Positions 34,454 through 44,040 of a stretch of DNA of 64,000 nucleotides are shown piece by piece. Position numbers and translations under genes: made by a program. The notes under the pieces are model-generated. The model searched no databases, was not told the origin of the DNA, and saw only the letters and a program-made list of their open reading frames with translations. Positions within the stretch are counted from its first letter, which is position 1. The number at the start of each line of letters is the position of its first letter. The stretch spans positions 164,222 through 228,221 of the forward strand of contig NZ_JAYKTT020000017.1 in NCBI RefSeq assembly GCF_038404745.2, in the 5' to 3' direction. Source of the stretch: Chlorogloeopsis sp038404745. Its GTDB lineage: Bacteria; Cyanobacteriota; Cyanobacteriia; Cyanobacteriales; Nostocaceae.

Positions 34454-35295
34454 TTTATTTGTTAACAGTCAATTATTATTCTACAAATCTAATCGCCAAA
34501 TTACTCAGTTCTCTATCAACCAGCACAAATATAAAATACAAAACCGTTATCATCAATAATTCTCTTGATGATGATTCTATTTGTCATCTTAAATCTGACT
34601 CAGTACTTGTTTTCAACGCTAATGAGAATTTAGGTTTTGGTAGTGCTTGCAATCTTGGTTTAAAGTTTATTTTTGCTCAAGATCCACAGGCAATTGTTTG
34701 GCTCGTCAATCCAGATGCCTATTTATTAGAAAATGCGTTAGACAAAGTTCATCCGTTTTTTGAGTCTCATCCTGAACTTTCAATTCTCGGTACTATTATT
34801 TATACCCCTGCAAATAAAGTTTGGTTTGCAGGTGGCAATTTTATTTCTCAAACAGGAACTATACTAACTCAAGATTTAACAACAAATACAGACGCAGATT
34901 ATATTATTTGTGATTGGGTTTCGGGCTGTAGCATGATAGTTAATCTGCAAAAATTTTATGAGTGTCCTATATTTGATCATGCTTACTTTCTTTACTATGA
35001 AGATTTTGACTTTTGTCAACGCTATGCCCAGCAAGGACATTTAATTGCAGTCACTAAACAATTTGGTGTATTGCACGAATCCTCCTCAATTACTAATAGG
35101 TACGTTTTTAGAAAAATTAGACACAGCACTTATAGTTATTTATTGACCTTGGAAAGATATACAAATGAGTTAATTTTTATTTTTAGATTAATTAGACTTA
35201 TTTTGTATGCTTTTGTTTTGATATTCATCAAACCTCAAATTGGACTAGGTAAAATTTATGGTGTATTAAATTATTGGCAATCTAAGTTTGAATAA
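34450..35295 (+). CDS. Family 2 glycosyltransferase (WbbL-like rhamnosyltransferase candidate)
   Basis: 281 aa from a GTG at 34450 that overlaps the rfbA stop by 4 bases; a TTG at 34432 is less likely. GT2 fold: 'LLTVNYYSTNLIAKLL', 'VIINNS', 'ENLGFGSACNLGLKF', the metal-binding 'NPDA' and 'YFLYYEDFDFCQRYAQQG', the last typical of rhamnosyltransferases. The C-terminus is hydrophobic ('LIFIFRLIRLILYAFVLIFI'), suggesting membrane association. The gene is more AT-rich than its neighbours. It probably adds rhamnose or a related deoxysugar made by rfbACD to a surface glycan. Confidence 0.82.
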   Translation: MIYLLTVNYYSTNLIAKLLSSLSTSTNIKYKTVIINNSLDDDSICHLKSDSVLVFNANENLGFGSACNLGLKFIFAQDPQAIVWLVNPDAYLLENALDKVHPFFESHPELSILGTIIYTPANKVWFAGGNFISQTGTILTQDLTTNTDADYIICDWVSGCSMIVNLQKFYECPIFDHAYFLYYEDFDFCQRYAQQGHLIAVTKQFGVLHESSSITNRYVFRKIRHSTYSYLLTLERYTNELIFIFRLIRLILYAFVLIFIKPQIGLGKIYGVLNYWQSKFE

Positions 35296-36435
35296 ATGAG
35301 CGAATTATTAATTAATTTATCAATTATTTTTTCTCAACCTACAGGTATAAGTAACTATGCCAAAAATCTTTTCCCTTATTTCAAATCTCTTCACCCTACT
35401 CTTTTAACTGCTCAAAATTACCCTGACTTTAACTGCTATTCAATTCCAGGCAATCTTACTCCTGCTCAAGGAACTAAAGGACATTTTGACAGAATTTTGT
35501 GGACGCAGTTTCAGCTACCAAAAATTTATAAAAAGCTCAAATCTAAGCTCATATTTTCCCCAGTACCAGAAGCGCCCCTCTATTCCAACTGCCGTTTTGT
35601 CGTCATGGTTCACGACTTAATTGCGTTACGCTTTCCTAAACGCTTCTCACCGCTAACTACTTACCAACGCTACTACATTCCTGAAGTGCTTCGGCAAGCA
35701 CAACATATTATCTGCAATTCTCAAGCTACTGCTAGAGACATTACTGATTTTTACAAAATTCCTGCTCAGAAAATCACACCGATTTTGCTAGCTTATGATG
35801 CTAACCTGTTTCGCCCCTTTGTAGAGGAGGAGTGGGAGAGTGGGAGAGGGGGAGAGGGGGAGAGAGATTCTCGGCGTCTTGTTGTCTCCACCTTAATGCA
35901 GCGCCCTTACTTTCTCTACATTGGTAGACACGATCCTTACAAGAACCTCCACAGACTGATTTCTGCTTTTGCTGCATTACCGAGTCACCGCGATCGCGAA
36001 TTGTGGCTTGCGGGGCCAAAAGACAAGCGCTATACTCCTTTATTGCAAGTGCAAGTTGAAGAACTAGGCATAACCGAGCAAGTAAAATTTTTGAACTACG
36101 TTCCCGATCGCGAATTACCCAAAATCATCAGTAGGGCGATCGCTCTTGTTTTCCCCAGTCTTTGGGAAGGCTTCGGTTTGCCTGTATTAGAAGCAATGGC
36201 TTGCGGTACACCCGTTATTACCTCGAATCTTTCTTCTCTACCAGAAGTTGCTGGCGATGCTGGAATTCTTGTCAATCCCTACAAGGTAGAAGAAATTACA
36301 GAGGCAATGGATAAATTGGCAACTGATGCCCAATTACGCGATCGCCTTTCTGCCGCAGCCATCAGCAGGGCAAGTAATTTCAGTTGGGAGAAGACTGGAA
36401 TGGCGACGGTTGAAGTTTTAAAACAGTATCTTTGA
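35296..36435 (+). CDS. Family 4 glycosyltransferase with a repeat-derived insertion
   Basis: 379 aa, ATG one base after the preceding stop. GT-B fold: N-terminal 'FSQPTGISNYAKNLFPYF', 'VVMVHDLIALRFPKRFS' and 'HIICNSQATARDI'. The C-terminal donor domain has 'FLYIGRHDPYKNLHRLI', 'VKFLNYVPDRELP' and 'PSLWEGFGLPVLEAMACGTPVI', the EX7E motif of GT4 retaining enzymes. Residues about 176-199 ('EEEWESGRGGEGERDSRR') translate a GA-rich repeat (35823-35885) set in the hinge between the two domains, where an insertion is tolerable. It likely adds mannose or another hexose to a surface polysaccharide. Confidence 0.88.
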   Translation: MSELLINLSIIFSQPTGISNYAKNLFPYFKSLHPTLLTAQNYPDFNCYSIPGNLTPAQGTKGHFDRILWTQFQLPKIYKKLKSKLIFSPVPEAPLYSNCRFVVMVHDLIALRFPKRFSPLTTYQRYYIPEVLRQAQHIICNSQATARDITDFYKIPAQKITPILLAYDANLFRPFVEEEWESGRGGEGERDSRRLVVSTLMQRPYFLYIGRHDPYKNLHRLISAFAALPSHRDRELWLAGPKDKRYTPLLQVQVEELGITEQVKFLNYVPDRELPKIISRAIALVFPSLWEGFGLPVLEAMACGTPVITSNLSSLPEVAGDAGILVNPYKVEEITEAMDKLATDAQLRDRLSAAAISRASNFSWEKTGMATVEVLKQYL

Positions 36436-36890
36436 AGCTCACGTTAATAAATATAAGTGCCTTAGCGTCTTTGTACCTGTTTTGATTTGTCGTAAATGTT
36501 ATATTACGAAGCACCCTATAAAGGCAGCTTATGATTTGACGAGACAATGGGTATTTCAGCTACCGTAATTGATAAATCAGGCTTAGTTGCAAAGAACTAG
36601 AGCAGCGAATTAATCAGCGATCGCAATAATAGCCAACCAACTTTGGATTGTGAATTAACCCCACCCTAAGAGCGAATGGGGCTTGAAGATTAGGGACTTC
36701 CAATTAAAAAAATATCCAATTTGTGATACATCAAAAACGATGGTGGGTTACGACGCATTCAAGTTCTTGCATAAATTCCAAGATTGTCGTGCGTCTAACC
36801 CAACGGCAATAAAGCGGGAGGAATATCCACACCGCTTTTTGCCTCCCCTACATAATTGGATAATTTATTTTCTGTTACTCCCTTACTGTT
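36436..36890. other. Spacer with imperfect inverted repeat (36744-36802)
   Basis: 455 bases between the GT4 gene and an opposing gene. TGGGTTACGACGCA at 36744-36757 faces TGCGTCTAACCCA at 36790-36802, a decayed 'GTGGGTTACG' palindrome common in cyanobacterial spacers. The open frame at 36683 is not convincing. Confidence 0.45.
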
Positions 36891-38255
36891 TTAATTTTTA
36901 ACTTGTAATTCCAATGCCTTGCTCTTACCCGGATTCATCAACCCATAAGGATCAACCATCTCCTTAAACTTTAACTGCTCCGGATCGATAACTTTCCTGC
37001 CGCCATCTTCAATAATGTAGGTGTGGGGATTGGCAATAAACACACCTTTCTCTTCGTGATCGCGGATAATTTCATTTAGGCGTTCTTCAGAAGAATAGCG
37101 CACGAGTTGTAAAGCCGCAGGTATGGCTGTACCGTTCACCCGGATGAATTCCAAATGCATCATCACTTCATCTCCATAATGATGATACATATGCTCTACT
37201 AGTTTCAGACTTTTATCTGCGGGAAAAATACTTTGTAAGTAGGTAATAGAAGTATCAACCGTGCGAGCGTGCAAAGTGGTATGGTTCCAGGTAAATTCCA
37301 ATAAGTTCGCACCTTTTCCAGCTTCCTGTGCTTGTTTTTGATATGTAATTTTGCCACCGTATTGCTGCACGAACCCCGGCAAGAACTCTAAACTCTGTTC
37401 TGCAACTAATAATAAAGCGGCGTGAGTGTCATCAGGAATGTACTGCCGCAGCGGAGTAAAGTATTGAGGAATCGGGGATGCAAAGATACCAATTTCTTTT
37501 TTGATCATGCCATCGGCATCAGCTAAAGCTTGCCCAAATTTTGCTGCTGCCATAAATTCTGGAAAGGTGAGAATTACCTCTACCCAAGGATAAGCTGGTG
37601 CAAGTGGTATTTCTACTTCAGTGATAATACCATTAATGCCCCAAGCATGGTTTACCTTTTGTACATCATCGCCACGCAACTCAATTACACGTGGTTCATC
37701 TTCCAAAGTCACGACTCTTAGCGCGATCAAATTACCGCGATCGCCTAACAACCCATACTGTATCGATCCAATTCCCCCACTACCCCCAGCCACAAATCCA
37801 GCAATTGTTGCTGTACGGTAGGTAGAGGGAGCCATCCGCATTTCCCAGCCACTTTCCCGTGCTTTTTTATCCAGAGCTGCTAATTTCACCCCAGCTTCAA
37901 CTCGCGCTACTCCCGGCTTTACCCAGCAGATTTCATGCATGCGCGTCATATCGATAATTACACCACCATGCAGCGGTACGCATTGCCCATAATTTCCTGT
38001 TCCTGCACCTCGAATAGTTACCGGAACTCGATACTTCACGCAAGTTGCAGCTATTTTTAATACTTCTTGCTCATTAGCAGGGCGCACGACTACATCCCCG
38101 ACTTTTCCAGCCAATTTGGGAACTAGAACCGGGCTAAAGGTATGGTAATCTTGAGATAGTTTTGCTACTTGGGTAGAATCAGTAATAATTTCAATTCCTT
38201 GCACAGAATTAATCAAAGCTTCTAAATCGAATGATTTCACAGGTATTGTTGTCAT
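36891..38255 (-). CDS. FAD-linked oxidase (PCMH-type FAD-binding, glycolate/lactate dehydrogenase-like)
   Basis: 454 aa, ATG start. The FAD-binding domain (about 50-225) has 'VVVRPANEQEVLKIAATCVKY' and 'IRGAGTGNYGQCVPLHGGVIIDMTRM', 'VEAGVKLAALDKKA', and 'GFVAGGSGGIGSIQYGLLGD'. The C-terminal half matches the cap domain of glycolate oxidase GlcD or D-lactate dehydrogenases, ending 'DPYGLMNPGKSKA', the usual closing motif. It should oxidise a 2-hydroxy acid or similar substrate using FAD. The substrate cannot be read from sequence. It lies downstream of the XdhC-like gene on the same strand (128 bases). Confidence 0.85.
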   Translation of the reverse strand: MTTIPVKSFDLEALINSVQGIEIITDSTQVAKLSQDYHTFSPVLVPKLAGKVGDVVVRPANEQEVLKIAATCVKYRVPVTIRGAGTGNYGQCVPLHGGVIIDMTRMHEICWVKPGVARVEAGVKLAALDKKARESGWEMRMAPSTYRTATIAGFVAGGSGGIGSIQYGLLGDRGNLIALRVVTLEDEPRVIELRGDDVQKVNHAWGINGIITEVEIPLAPAYPWVEVILTFPEFMAAAKFGQALADADGMIKKEIGIFASPIPQYFTPLRQYIPDDTHAALLLVAEQSLEFLPGFVQQYGGKITYQKQAQEAGKGANLLEFTWNHTTLHARTVDTSITYLQSIFPADKSLKLVEHMYHHYGDEVMMHLEFIRVNGTAIPAALQLVRYSSEERLNEIIRDHEEKGVFIANPHTYIIEDGGRKVIDPEQLKFKEMVDPYGLMNPGKSKALELQVKN

Positions 38256-38383
38256 AGTTGCGATCGTTGTTGGTTGTTAGTATTAGAGCATTGCTGAAAG
38301 TATAATGATTTGTGCAGCGCTCTGCGTAGTGGTTAATGGTAACTTCGCTAAATCAAATATGTTGCCTACAAGATACAAGGTAG

Positions 38384-39550
38384 CTAGTAGCATTTTTCTA
38401 ACTGCTCAATTTCAGTTTGTTTGACTTCATGGCGTGGATGAATTGGTTCGCTGCGGTTTCTCAAAAAGCCACCACAACGATTTGTCAGCACTGCTTGCAT
38501 CTCAGCAATAATGGATAAAGCTATGGCTTCTGGTGTATCGGCTCCAATATCTATGCCAACAGGAGCATATAATTTTTGTAGATGTTCTGTGCTGTAATTT
38601 ATTCCTTGAATACGTAAATCTTGAAGTAATTTTTCAGTCCGATGCTTTGGCCCCAAAACACCCAAGTATTCTATAGATGATGGCAAAAGAATTTTCAAAA
38701 TTTCTAAATCGTCGAGATAATTATGAGTCATCACCACGACAATTGTGTGTTCATCTACACATATTTGTTTATGTAAAATTTCTCGATGGGTAATAAACAC
38801 TTCATCAGCCATTGAAAAACGCTCTTTTGTTGCCTCACTAGCTCGACAATCAATAATCGTTACGTGCCAACCCAAAGCTTTAGCAAACTGTACTACAGGT
38901 ACAGCGTCATGCCCTGCACCAAAAATGATTAGGCGTGTGGCTGGCTGAATAACTTCGAGTAAGACATCAACACTGCCTGATGAAAGTTGGTATTTGATGA
39001 CGCTCGAACGTTGATTTTGCAGATTAACTTGAGCATCTTTGATTAAAGCAACTTTTAAAAAAGATTCTTCAATATTAGTAGTTACACTATGATCGGGATT
39101 TAAAATTAAGCGTGTTCCAACCTTAATATTTGCCTCACCCTCTACGCCAAAAACGGTTGCAATCATCCCTTGTTGCTGGTTACAGAAACATTGATTAATA
39201 ATAGCCAAGGGATTAAGTGGATCATTTTGATAGAGACGTTCAATCAAGACTTGCACCACTCCATTACAGCCAAGCCCAAATCCCCAAACAATATCCTCAT
39301 CGGCATTATTGTCGTATGTGACAACTATTGGTTGTCCATCTGCCATAGAAGAGCGAGTATACTGAAATACATCATTTTCCAAACAACCACCGCTGATTGT
39401 TCCTACAATTTGACTTTGTGTCATCAGCATCCGCGCACCTGGCTGGCGATAGCTAGAACCTTTCACATTTACAACCGTGGCAAGGAATACTGGTTCAGCA
39501 TTTTGGTGACTTTCTGCAAATGCTTTTAAAATTGCTTGTAGCTCTTTCAT
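38384..39550 (-). CDS. XdhC/CoxI-family molybdenum-cofactor maturation protein
   Basis: 388 aa from the ATG at 39550, with AGGAG nine bases upstream. The N-terminal XdhC domain has 'FLATVVNVKGSSYRQPGARML' and 'GTISGGCLENDVF', and 'VVTYDN' after it. The C-terminal Rossmann domain has 'LIIFGAGHDAVPVVQFAKALGWHVTIID' and 'DDLEILKILLPSSIEYLGVLGPKHRTEKLL'. The family binds the molybdenum cofactor, helps sulfurate it and inserts it into xanthine dehydrogenase-type enzymes. It would serve the paoABC-like enzyme encoded 1.4 kb upstream, like E. coli PaoD. An unrelated Rpn-like gene separates them. Confidence 0.88.
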   Translation of the reverse strand: MKELQAILKAFAESHQNAEPVFLATVVNVKGSSYRQPGARMLMTQSQIVGTISGGCLENDVFQYTRSSMADGQPIVVTYDNNADEDIVWGFGLGCNGVVQVLIERLYQNDPLNPLAIINQCFCNQQQGMIATVFGVEGEANIKVGTRLILNPDHSVTTNIEESFLKVALIKDAQVNLQNQRSSVIKYQLSSGSVDVLLEVIQPATRLIIFGAGHDAVPVVQFAKALGWHVTIIDCRASEATKERFSMADEVFITHREILHKQICVDEHTIVVVMTHNYLDDLEILKILLPSSIEYLGVLGPKHRTEKLLQDLRIQGINYSTEHLQKLYAPVGIDIGADTPEAIALSIIAEMQAVLTNRCGGFLRNRSEPIHPRHEVKQTEIEQLEKCY

Positions 39551-39927
39551 CACCAGTTACTCCTAATTTATCGTTCGTATAATCACCTTTAACTAAGAGG
39601 AATTATCTACTAAATTTCGCCCAAATCCCACTTCTAAAAACTTAAGCTAGGTTAAATATATATTTAACTATAAATACGAAGAACGAGCGTGAAATTCAAG
39701 AATTAAAAACATTGAAAAAGAAACCATGCGTGAATTTTTAAAATAAGAAAGACTTTGTCTCTATCAAATTCTTATTCCTTATCTTAGTAAGGATGAGAAA
39801 ACGCAAACTTGAAGCCGAGTCTGACTCACCGTCAGAATATCTGATGATGAACCAGTTGATCTGACTAATTGAGTGAAACATGGCAATCAAATTTCGCAAA
39901 AAAGTGATTAATTTTTTAGAATTTGTA
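39551..39927. other. Spacer upstream of the XdhC-like gene
   Basis: 377 AT-rich bases. The XdhC-like gene's own promoter may lie here. I see no gene, repeat array or structured RNA. Confidence 0.45.
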
Positions 39928-40821
39928 CTACAGCAGATGCCGCAATTCCTCAGCAGTTTTTGCAGTTTTAATAGCTTGTTGAATTGCTTTTAATTTTTGT
40001 AAATCTGTGACCTGAGAAATAATTGGCATTAATTCTAAACCTGTATTGCCAAACTTAATTTCTAGCGCCAATTCAATACCTGAAAGTAATTCCTCTCTCC
40101 GCCCGCGCGCTTCTCCGCGTGCTTCTCCGCGTGCTTCTCCACGTGCTTCTCCGCGTGCTTCTCCCTCACGTAAAATTTCCTGATACCAGGGTGACTCTCG
40201 CAATATGGCCATATCCCACCTCATGATTTGTTGGACTAATTCACTATCTAGTACAAACGTAGCAAAAAACGCCAAAACAGTTTCCAGTTGATTTAATTGC
40301 TCATCAGCACGAAGAACTTGCAATGCTTCTCGAATGATAAACTCGTTCTCTCCACCTTTGAGGATGGGTACAAATGGTAGTAACGATGCTAACGGTTGTT
40401 CAAAGGCAATATTCACATCTACTTCCCACAGGTTTATCACGCGATAATCTTGAATGGCACGCAAACCTGCAATAGTTGAGACGAAACTTGTCGGTATTTC
40501 TGCGTTACTTGATGGAAGAATATTAATGAGTACAGGGTATGTTGGTAAATTATATTTCTCTTCTGCCAAAGCGGCGTATGCACGCATCCGACGGGGCATT
40601 TGGGATTGATAGCGTAATTGTAATTCGTTAAGAACCAGAAATTCTCCATATTGAGAACTGTTAGCACGGATTAAAACATCACTTTCTCTGGATATCCATT
40701 GAAATTCTGAGTTGAGAATTTCACTAGCTACAACATCGGGGATCTGTGTTACCCATCTAACCCAGGTGTCGGGTGCGAGACTAATTAATCTTTTCGTGCT
40801 GACATCTACGGGCTTTGTCAT
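39928..40821 (-). CDS. Rpn/PD-(D/E)XK-like nuclease-family protein with GEAR tandem repeat
   Basis: 297 aa from the ATG at 40821; the frame is open to 41025 but that part overlaps paoC and looks unlike protein. The N-terminal half ('SLAPDTWVRWVTQIPDVVASEIL', 'ESDVLIRANSSQYGEFLVLNELQLRYQSQMPRRMRAYAAL') resembles the 'LVLIELQ...MPRRMLAY' core of the abundant cyanobacterial Rpn-type (transposase_31/DUF4351-like) nucleases. A C-terminal charged linker contains five 12-bp units (40109-40168) encoding GEAR repeats, also typical of that family. Related Rpn proteins are DNA endonucleases that promote recombination. Activity here is unproven. It sits between paoC and the XdhC-like gene. Confidence 0.65.
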   Translation of the reverse strand: MTKPVDVSTKRLISLAPDTWVRWVTQIPDVVASEILNSEFQWISRESDVLIRANSSQYGEFLVLNELQLRYQSQMPRRMRAYAALAEEKYNLPTYPVLINILPSSNAEIPTSFVSTIAGLRAIQDYRVINLWEVDVNIAFEQPLASLLPFVPILKGGENEFIIREALQVLRADEQLNQLETVLAFFATFVLDSELVQQIMRWDMAILRESPWYQEILREGEARGEARGEARGEARGEARGRREELLSGIELALEIKFGNTGLELMPIISQVTDLQKLKAIQQAIKTAKTAEELRHLL

Positions 40822-40918
40822 CGGGGCAAGGCAATATTCTGGTATCGAGTCCAACAATAGTGTCAAGCGATCGCCTACACTTTTGCAATATCGCAGAGTG
40901 GAAACGATCGCTTTGTTG

Positions 40919-43048
40919 TTACAACAACTTCTCTGGTGTAATCGGTAAATCGCGGATGCGTTTACCTGTGGCATGGTAAACTGCGTTGGCGATCGCTGCT
41001 GAAACACCTGTAATTCCAATCTCACCTACACCACGCGCACCAACTGGGTTAAAGTTGAGATCGGGTTCACCCACAAAGGCTACCTCAATGCGAGGAATAT
41101 CGGCATGGGCGGGAAAGTGATAGGTGGCGAGGTCATAAACTACGGGATAACCAATATTAGGATCGAAGTGGCATTCTTCCATTAAAGCTTGCCCAATACC
41201 CATAATTACCCCACCCCGCACCTGAGAAGCTGCTGTTTTGGCATTGATAACTCGCCCGATATCCATCACCGATACCCAGCGCGTCACCCGCAGACGTCCA
41301 ATTTCTTCATCGACGCTGACTTCACAAAAATGTGCGCCCCAGGATTGAAATGCCCATTTTTTCGCTTCAGCGCCGGGAGCAGAGGATGCTGTCGCTTCAA
41401 AAGCTGCTCGCCCAGACTGACGCAGAGTTGCAAATGCCTCCTGGGCAGTCTTAGTTTTCGCAGTTTTCAGAACTTCCTGGCAGGCTAACATCACTGCTGG
41501 GGCAAGGGATGCTGTCATCATTGAACCACCCGCCATGCCACCATCCGGTAGCAACGAATCGCCCAGTTCTACCCGTACTTGTTCGATGGGTAACCCTAGT
41601 GCTTCTGCGGCAGTGGCAGCTACAACTGTGTATGCGCCAGTACCCATGTCGTTCCCGGAAGTGAGGATGTGGGCGGTACCGTTTGGTAACAACCGCACTT
41701 TAACGGATGCTTTACCACGCAAGCCAGGAAAAGTTGCCGCCGCCATCCCCCAACCAATGAGTTTGCCATCACGTGTCAGCGATCGCGGCTGTTTGGCTCT
41801 GTCTTTCCAGCCAAATTCCTTGGCACCCACCCGCAAACACTCAGCAAAATGCTTGGCTGAAAATGGCAACCCTTGACGCTGGTGTTGTTTGGCTTCGTTT
41901 TTCAAACGCAGTTCTACTGGATCTATCTTTAACGCCCACGCCAGTTCATCCATTGCCGATTCCAGCGCCCACATTCCAGGATTTTCTCCTGGTGCGCGCA
42001 TGAAGGTGGGTGTGCCAACGTTCATCACTGCCAATTCCTGATTGAGTCGCAGATTTGGCGCGGCATACATAACTGGTGTGATGCTCGTACAAGGTTCTGT
42101 GAACACATCTACAGGTGAAGTGTAAGATTTAACTTCATGGACGATCGCTTGCAAGTTGCCATCTGCGGTTGCTGCCAAACGGAGAGTTTGCTCAGTTTCG
42201 GAACGATGTCCTGTATTCGCTGTCATTTGCCGTCGGCTGACGACGACTCTGAGCGGACGTTGGAGTTTGCGAGCGGCTGCTGCACAAAGAATGCCGTGCG
42301 GCCAAGGAAAGGCTTTGGAACCGAAGGCTCCACCCAGAAATGGTGTAATAATTCGCACTCGTTCTGTCGGAAGCCCAAAAAGTTCTGCATAGGTGCGCTG
42401 AGTTCCCAACACCCACTGAGACGGCTCGTAAACAGTGAGTGAGTTAGCATCTTGCCAGTGGGCAATGGTGGCATGAGGTTCCATTGGCGCGTGCAGTTCG
42501 GTAGAAGTCTTGTAGGTGGCTTCAACCTTCGTTGCTGCACTTGCTATCTCTGCGGCAGCATTCCCGGTTGCAAAACTGCCCTTCTCAAATTTCATTTCCT
42601 CCCCAAACATACCCGCAGCCTTCTTAAAAGAAGCCCCTTTACCATCCACAAGTGGCTTTTGGGTAGTGTACTCCACCTTTACTAAATGTGCCGCATCCCG
42701 CGCTCGCTCAAAGGTATCTGCCACCACCAAGCCAATAATTTGCCCTGCGTAGTGAACTTGATCATCCGCCAACGGCAGTCGAGCTTCGTAGATTTTTGAA
42801 TTCATGAAGTCGTTGCTGGGCTTAAAAATCTTGGGCGCATTTTGATGCGTGAGAACCGCGATGACTCCCGGTGCTTTTTCTGCGGCGCGGGTATCGATAC
42901 TTTTAATTTGTCCGTTGGCGATGGTAGCGGTAACAAGATAACCGTGAACTAAATCTGGAATTTGATGTTCGGCGGCGTAGGTTGCTGTACCCATAACCTT
43001 TGCCCGCCCATCCTTGCGGTTGACGCCAGTACCAATTACCTTGTTCAT
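40919..43048 (-). CDS. paoC: Molybdenum aldehyde oxidoreductase, large (Mo-binding) subunit
   Basis: 709 aa, ATG overlapping the paoB stop by 4 bases. It is a xanthine-oxidase-family catalytic subunit: 'RKDGRAKVMGTATYAAEHQIPDL', 'GGAFGSKAFPWPHGILCAAAARKLQRP', 'MRAPGENPGMWALESAMDELA', 'GNDMGTGAYTVVAATAAEALGLP', and the catalytic Glu in 'NPVGARGVGEIGITGVSAAIANA'. Size and partners match E. coli PaoC (732 aa), whose cofactor is MCD. With PaoA and PaoB it oxidises aromatic and aliphatic aldehydes to acids in the periplasm, a detoxification role. Substrate range here is inferred. Confidence 0.92.
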   Translation of the reverse strand: MNKVIGTGVNRKDGRAKVMGTATYAAEHQIPDLVHGYLVTATIANGQIKSIDTRAAEKAPGVIAVLTHQNAPKIFKPSNDFMNSKIYEARLPLADDQVHYAGQIIGLVVADTFERARDAAHLVKVEYTTQKPLVDGKGASFKKAAGMFGEEMKFEKGSFATGNAAAEIASAATKVEATYKTSTELHAPMEPHATIAHWQDANSLTVYEPSQWVLGTQRTYAELFGLPTERVRIITPFLGGAFGSKAFPWPHGILCAAAARKLQRPLRVVVSRRQMTANTGHRSETEQTLRLAATADGNLQAIVHEVKSYTSPVDVFTEPCTSITPVMYAAPNLRLNQELAVMNVGTPTFMRAPGENPGMWALESAMDELAWALKIDPVELRLKNEAKQHQRQGLPFSAKHFAECLRVGAKEFGWKDRAKQPRSLTRDGKLIGWGMAAATFPGLRGKASVKVRLLPNGTAHILTSGNDMGTGAYTVVAATAAEALGLPIEQVRVELGDSLLPDGGMAGGSMMTASLAPAVMLACQEVLKTAKTKTAQEAFATLRQSGRAAFEATASSAPGAEAKKWAFQSWGAHFCEVSVDEEIGRLRVTRWVSVMDIGRVINAKTAASQVRGGVIMGIGQALMEECHFDPNIGYPVVYDLATYHFPAHADIPRIEVAFVGEPDLNFNPVGARGVGEIGITGVSAAIANAVYHATGKRIRDLPITPEKLL

Positions 43049-44040
43049 GCTACCCCTCCTCCCTTGGCTGAAACTGCTAGTGCGCGGCGAATTGCCCGTT
43101 TTGCCATGTCAACTTTGAAACTGTTGTGTGTTAGGGGCTTGGCTCCCCGCAGCGCTATTTCTGCCGCTTGTTGAAATGTTTCTGTTTTGGCTGGTTTGCC
43201 AATCAAAAATTTTTCTGCCTCTACAGAACGCCAAGGTTTGTGGGCTACACCGCCGATTGCCAAGCGGGCATCTTTAATCCGCTCTCCTTCCAAGTCAACG
43301 GCAGCTGCTACAGATATCAAAGCAAAGGCATAGGAAGCGCGATCGCGTAACTTCAGGTAAACTCCTGATTTGGCAAACGGTATCGGTGGCAAAACTACGG
43401 CAGTAATTAACTCACCCGGCTCCAGGTTTGTGTCTCGCTGCGGCGTGTTTCCTGGTAAGCGATGAAAGTCTGTGAAAGGTATCTGCCGCTTGCCCTTGGT
43501 TCCTTCCACCTCCACCACAGCATCCAAAGCTGCCAGTGCAACACACATATCCGACGGGTGAACCGCCAAACACTGATCACTGGCTCCCAGGATGGCGTGC
43601 ATCCGGTTGATGCCCGTTAGTGCCGGGCAACCACTGCCGGGTTGACGTTTGTTACAAGGAAAAGCGGTATCGTAGTAGTAAGGACAGCGAGTGCGTTGTA
43701 GAAGATTGCCACCGACAGTCGCCATGTTGCGAATTTGCTGGGATGCCCCAGATAAAATTGCACGAGACAGCATCGGGTAGTCGCGACGAATATCGGCATA
43801 GTCGGCTACTGCTGTGTTTGTCACCAAAGCTCCCAGGCGCAAACCACCATTTGCCGTGCGTTCGATGCGCTGCATTTGTAGTCGAGAGATGTCAATCAGT
43901 TGTGATGGCTCATCTAAGAATACTTTGAGACGGTCAACCAAATTTGTACCGCCTGCAATCAACATTGCATTTTGATCGGCTGTTGCCCGTTGAGCCGCAT
44001 CTTTCACTGAGGTGGCGCGGGTATAGGTGAAGTTGTTCAT
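43045..44040 (-). CDS. paoB: Aldehyde oxidoreductase FAD-binding subunit with extra [4Fe-4S] cluster motif
   Basis: 331 aa, ATG overlapping paoA by 4 bases. The CO-dehydrogenase flavoprotein fold has 'LIAGGTNLVDRLKVF', 'LRLGALVTNTAVADYADI' and 'MATVGGNLLQRTRCPYYYD'. The following 'FPCNKRQPGSGCPAL' gives the Cys set that binds an extra [4Fe-4S] cluster in PaoB-type subunits and is absent from plain xanthine dehydrogenases. It passes electrons from the Mo site through FeS centres to FAD. Confidence 0.93.
   Translation of the reverse strand: MNNFTYTRATSVKDAAQRATADQNAMLIAGGTNLVDRLKVFLDEPSQLIDISRLQMQRIERTANGGLRLGALVTNTAVADYADIRRDYPMLSRAILSGASQQIRNMATVGGNLLQRTRCPYYYDTAFPCNKRQPGSGCPALTGINRMHAILGASDQCLAVHPSDMCVALAALDAVVEVEGTKGKRQIPFTDFHRLPGNTPQRDTNLEPGELITAVVLPPIPFAKSGVYLKLRDRASYAFALISVAAAVDLEGERIKDARLAIGGVAHKPWRSVEAEKFLIGKPAKTETFQQAAEIALRGAKPLTHNSFKVDMAKRAIRRALAVSAKGGGVA

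Noticed and set aside
40822..41025. N-terminal extension of the Rpn-like protein
   Set aside because: It overlaps the end of paoC in another frame and looks unlike the family; the ATG at 40821 starts the recognisable domain.
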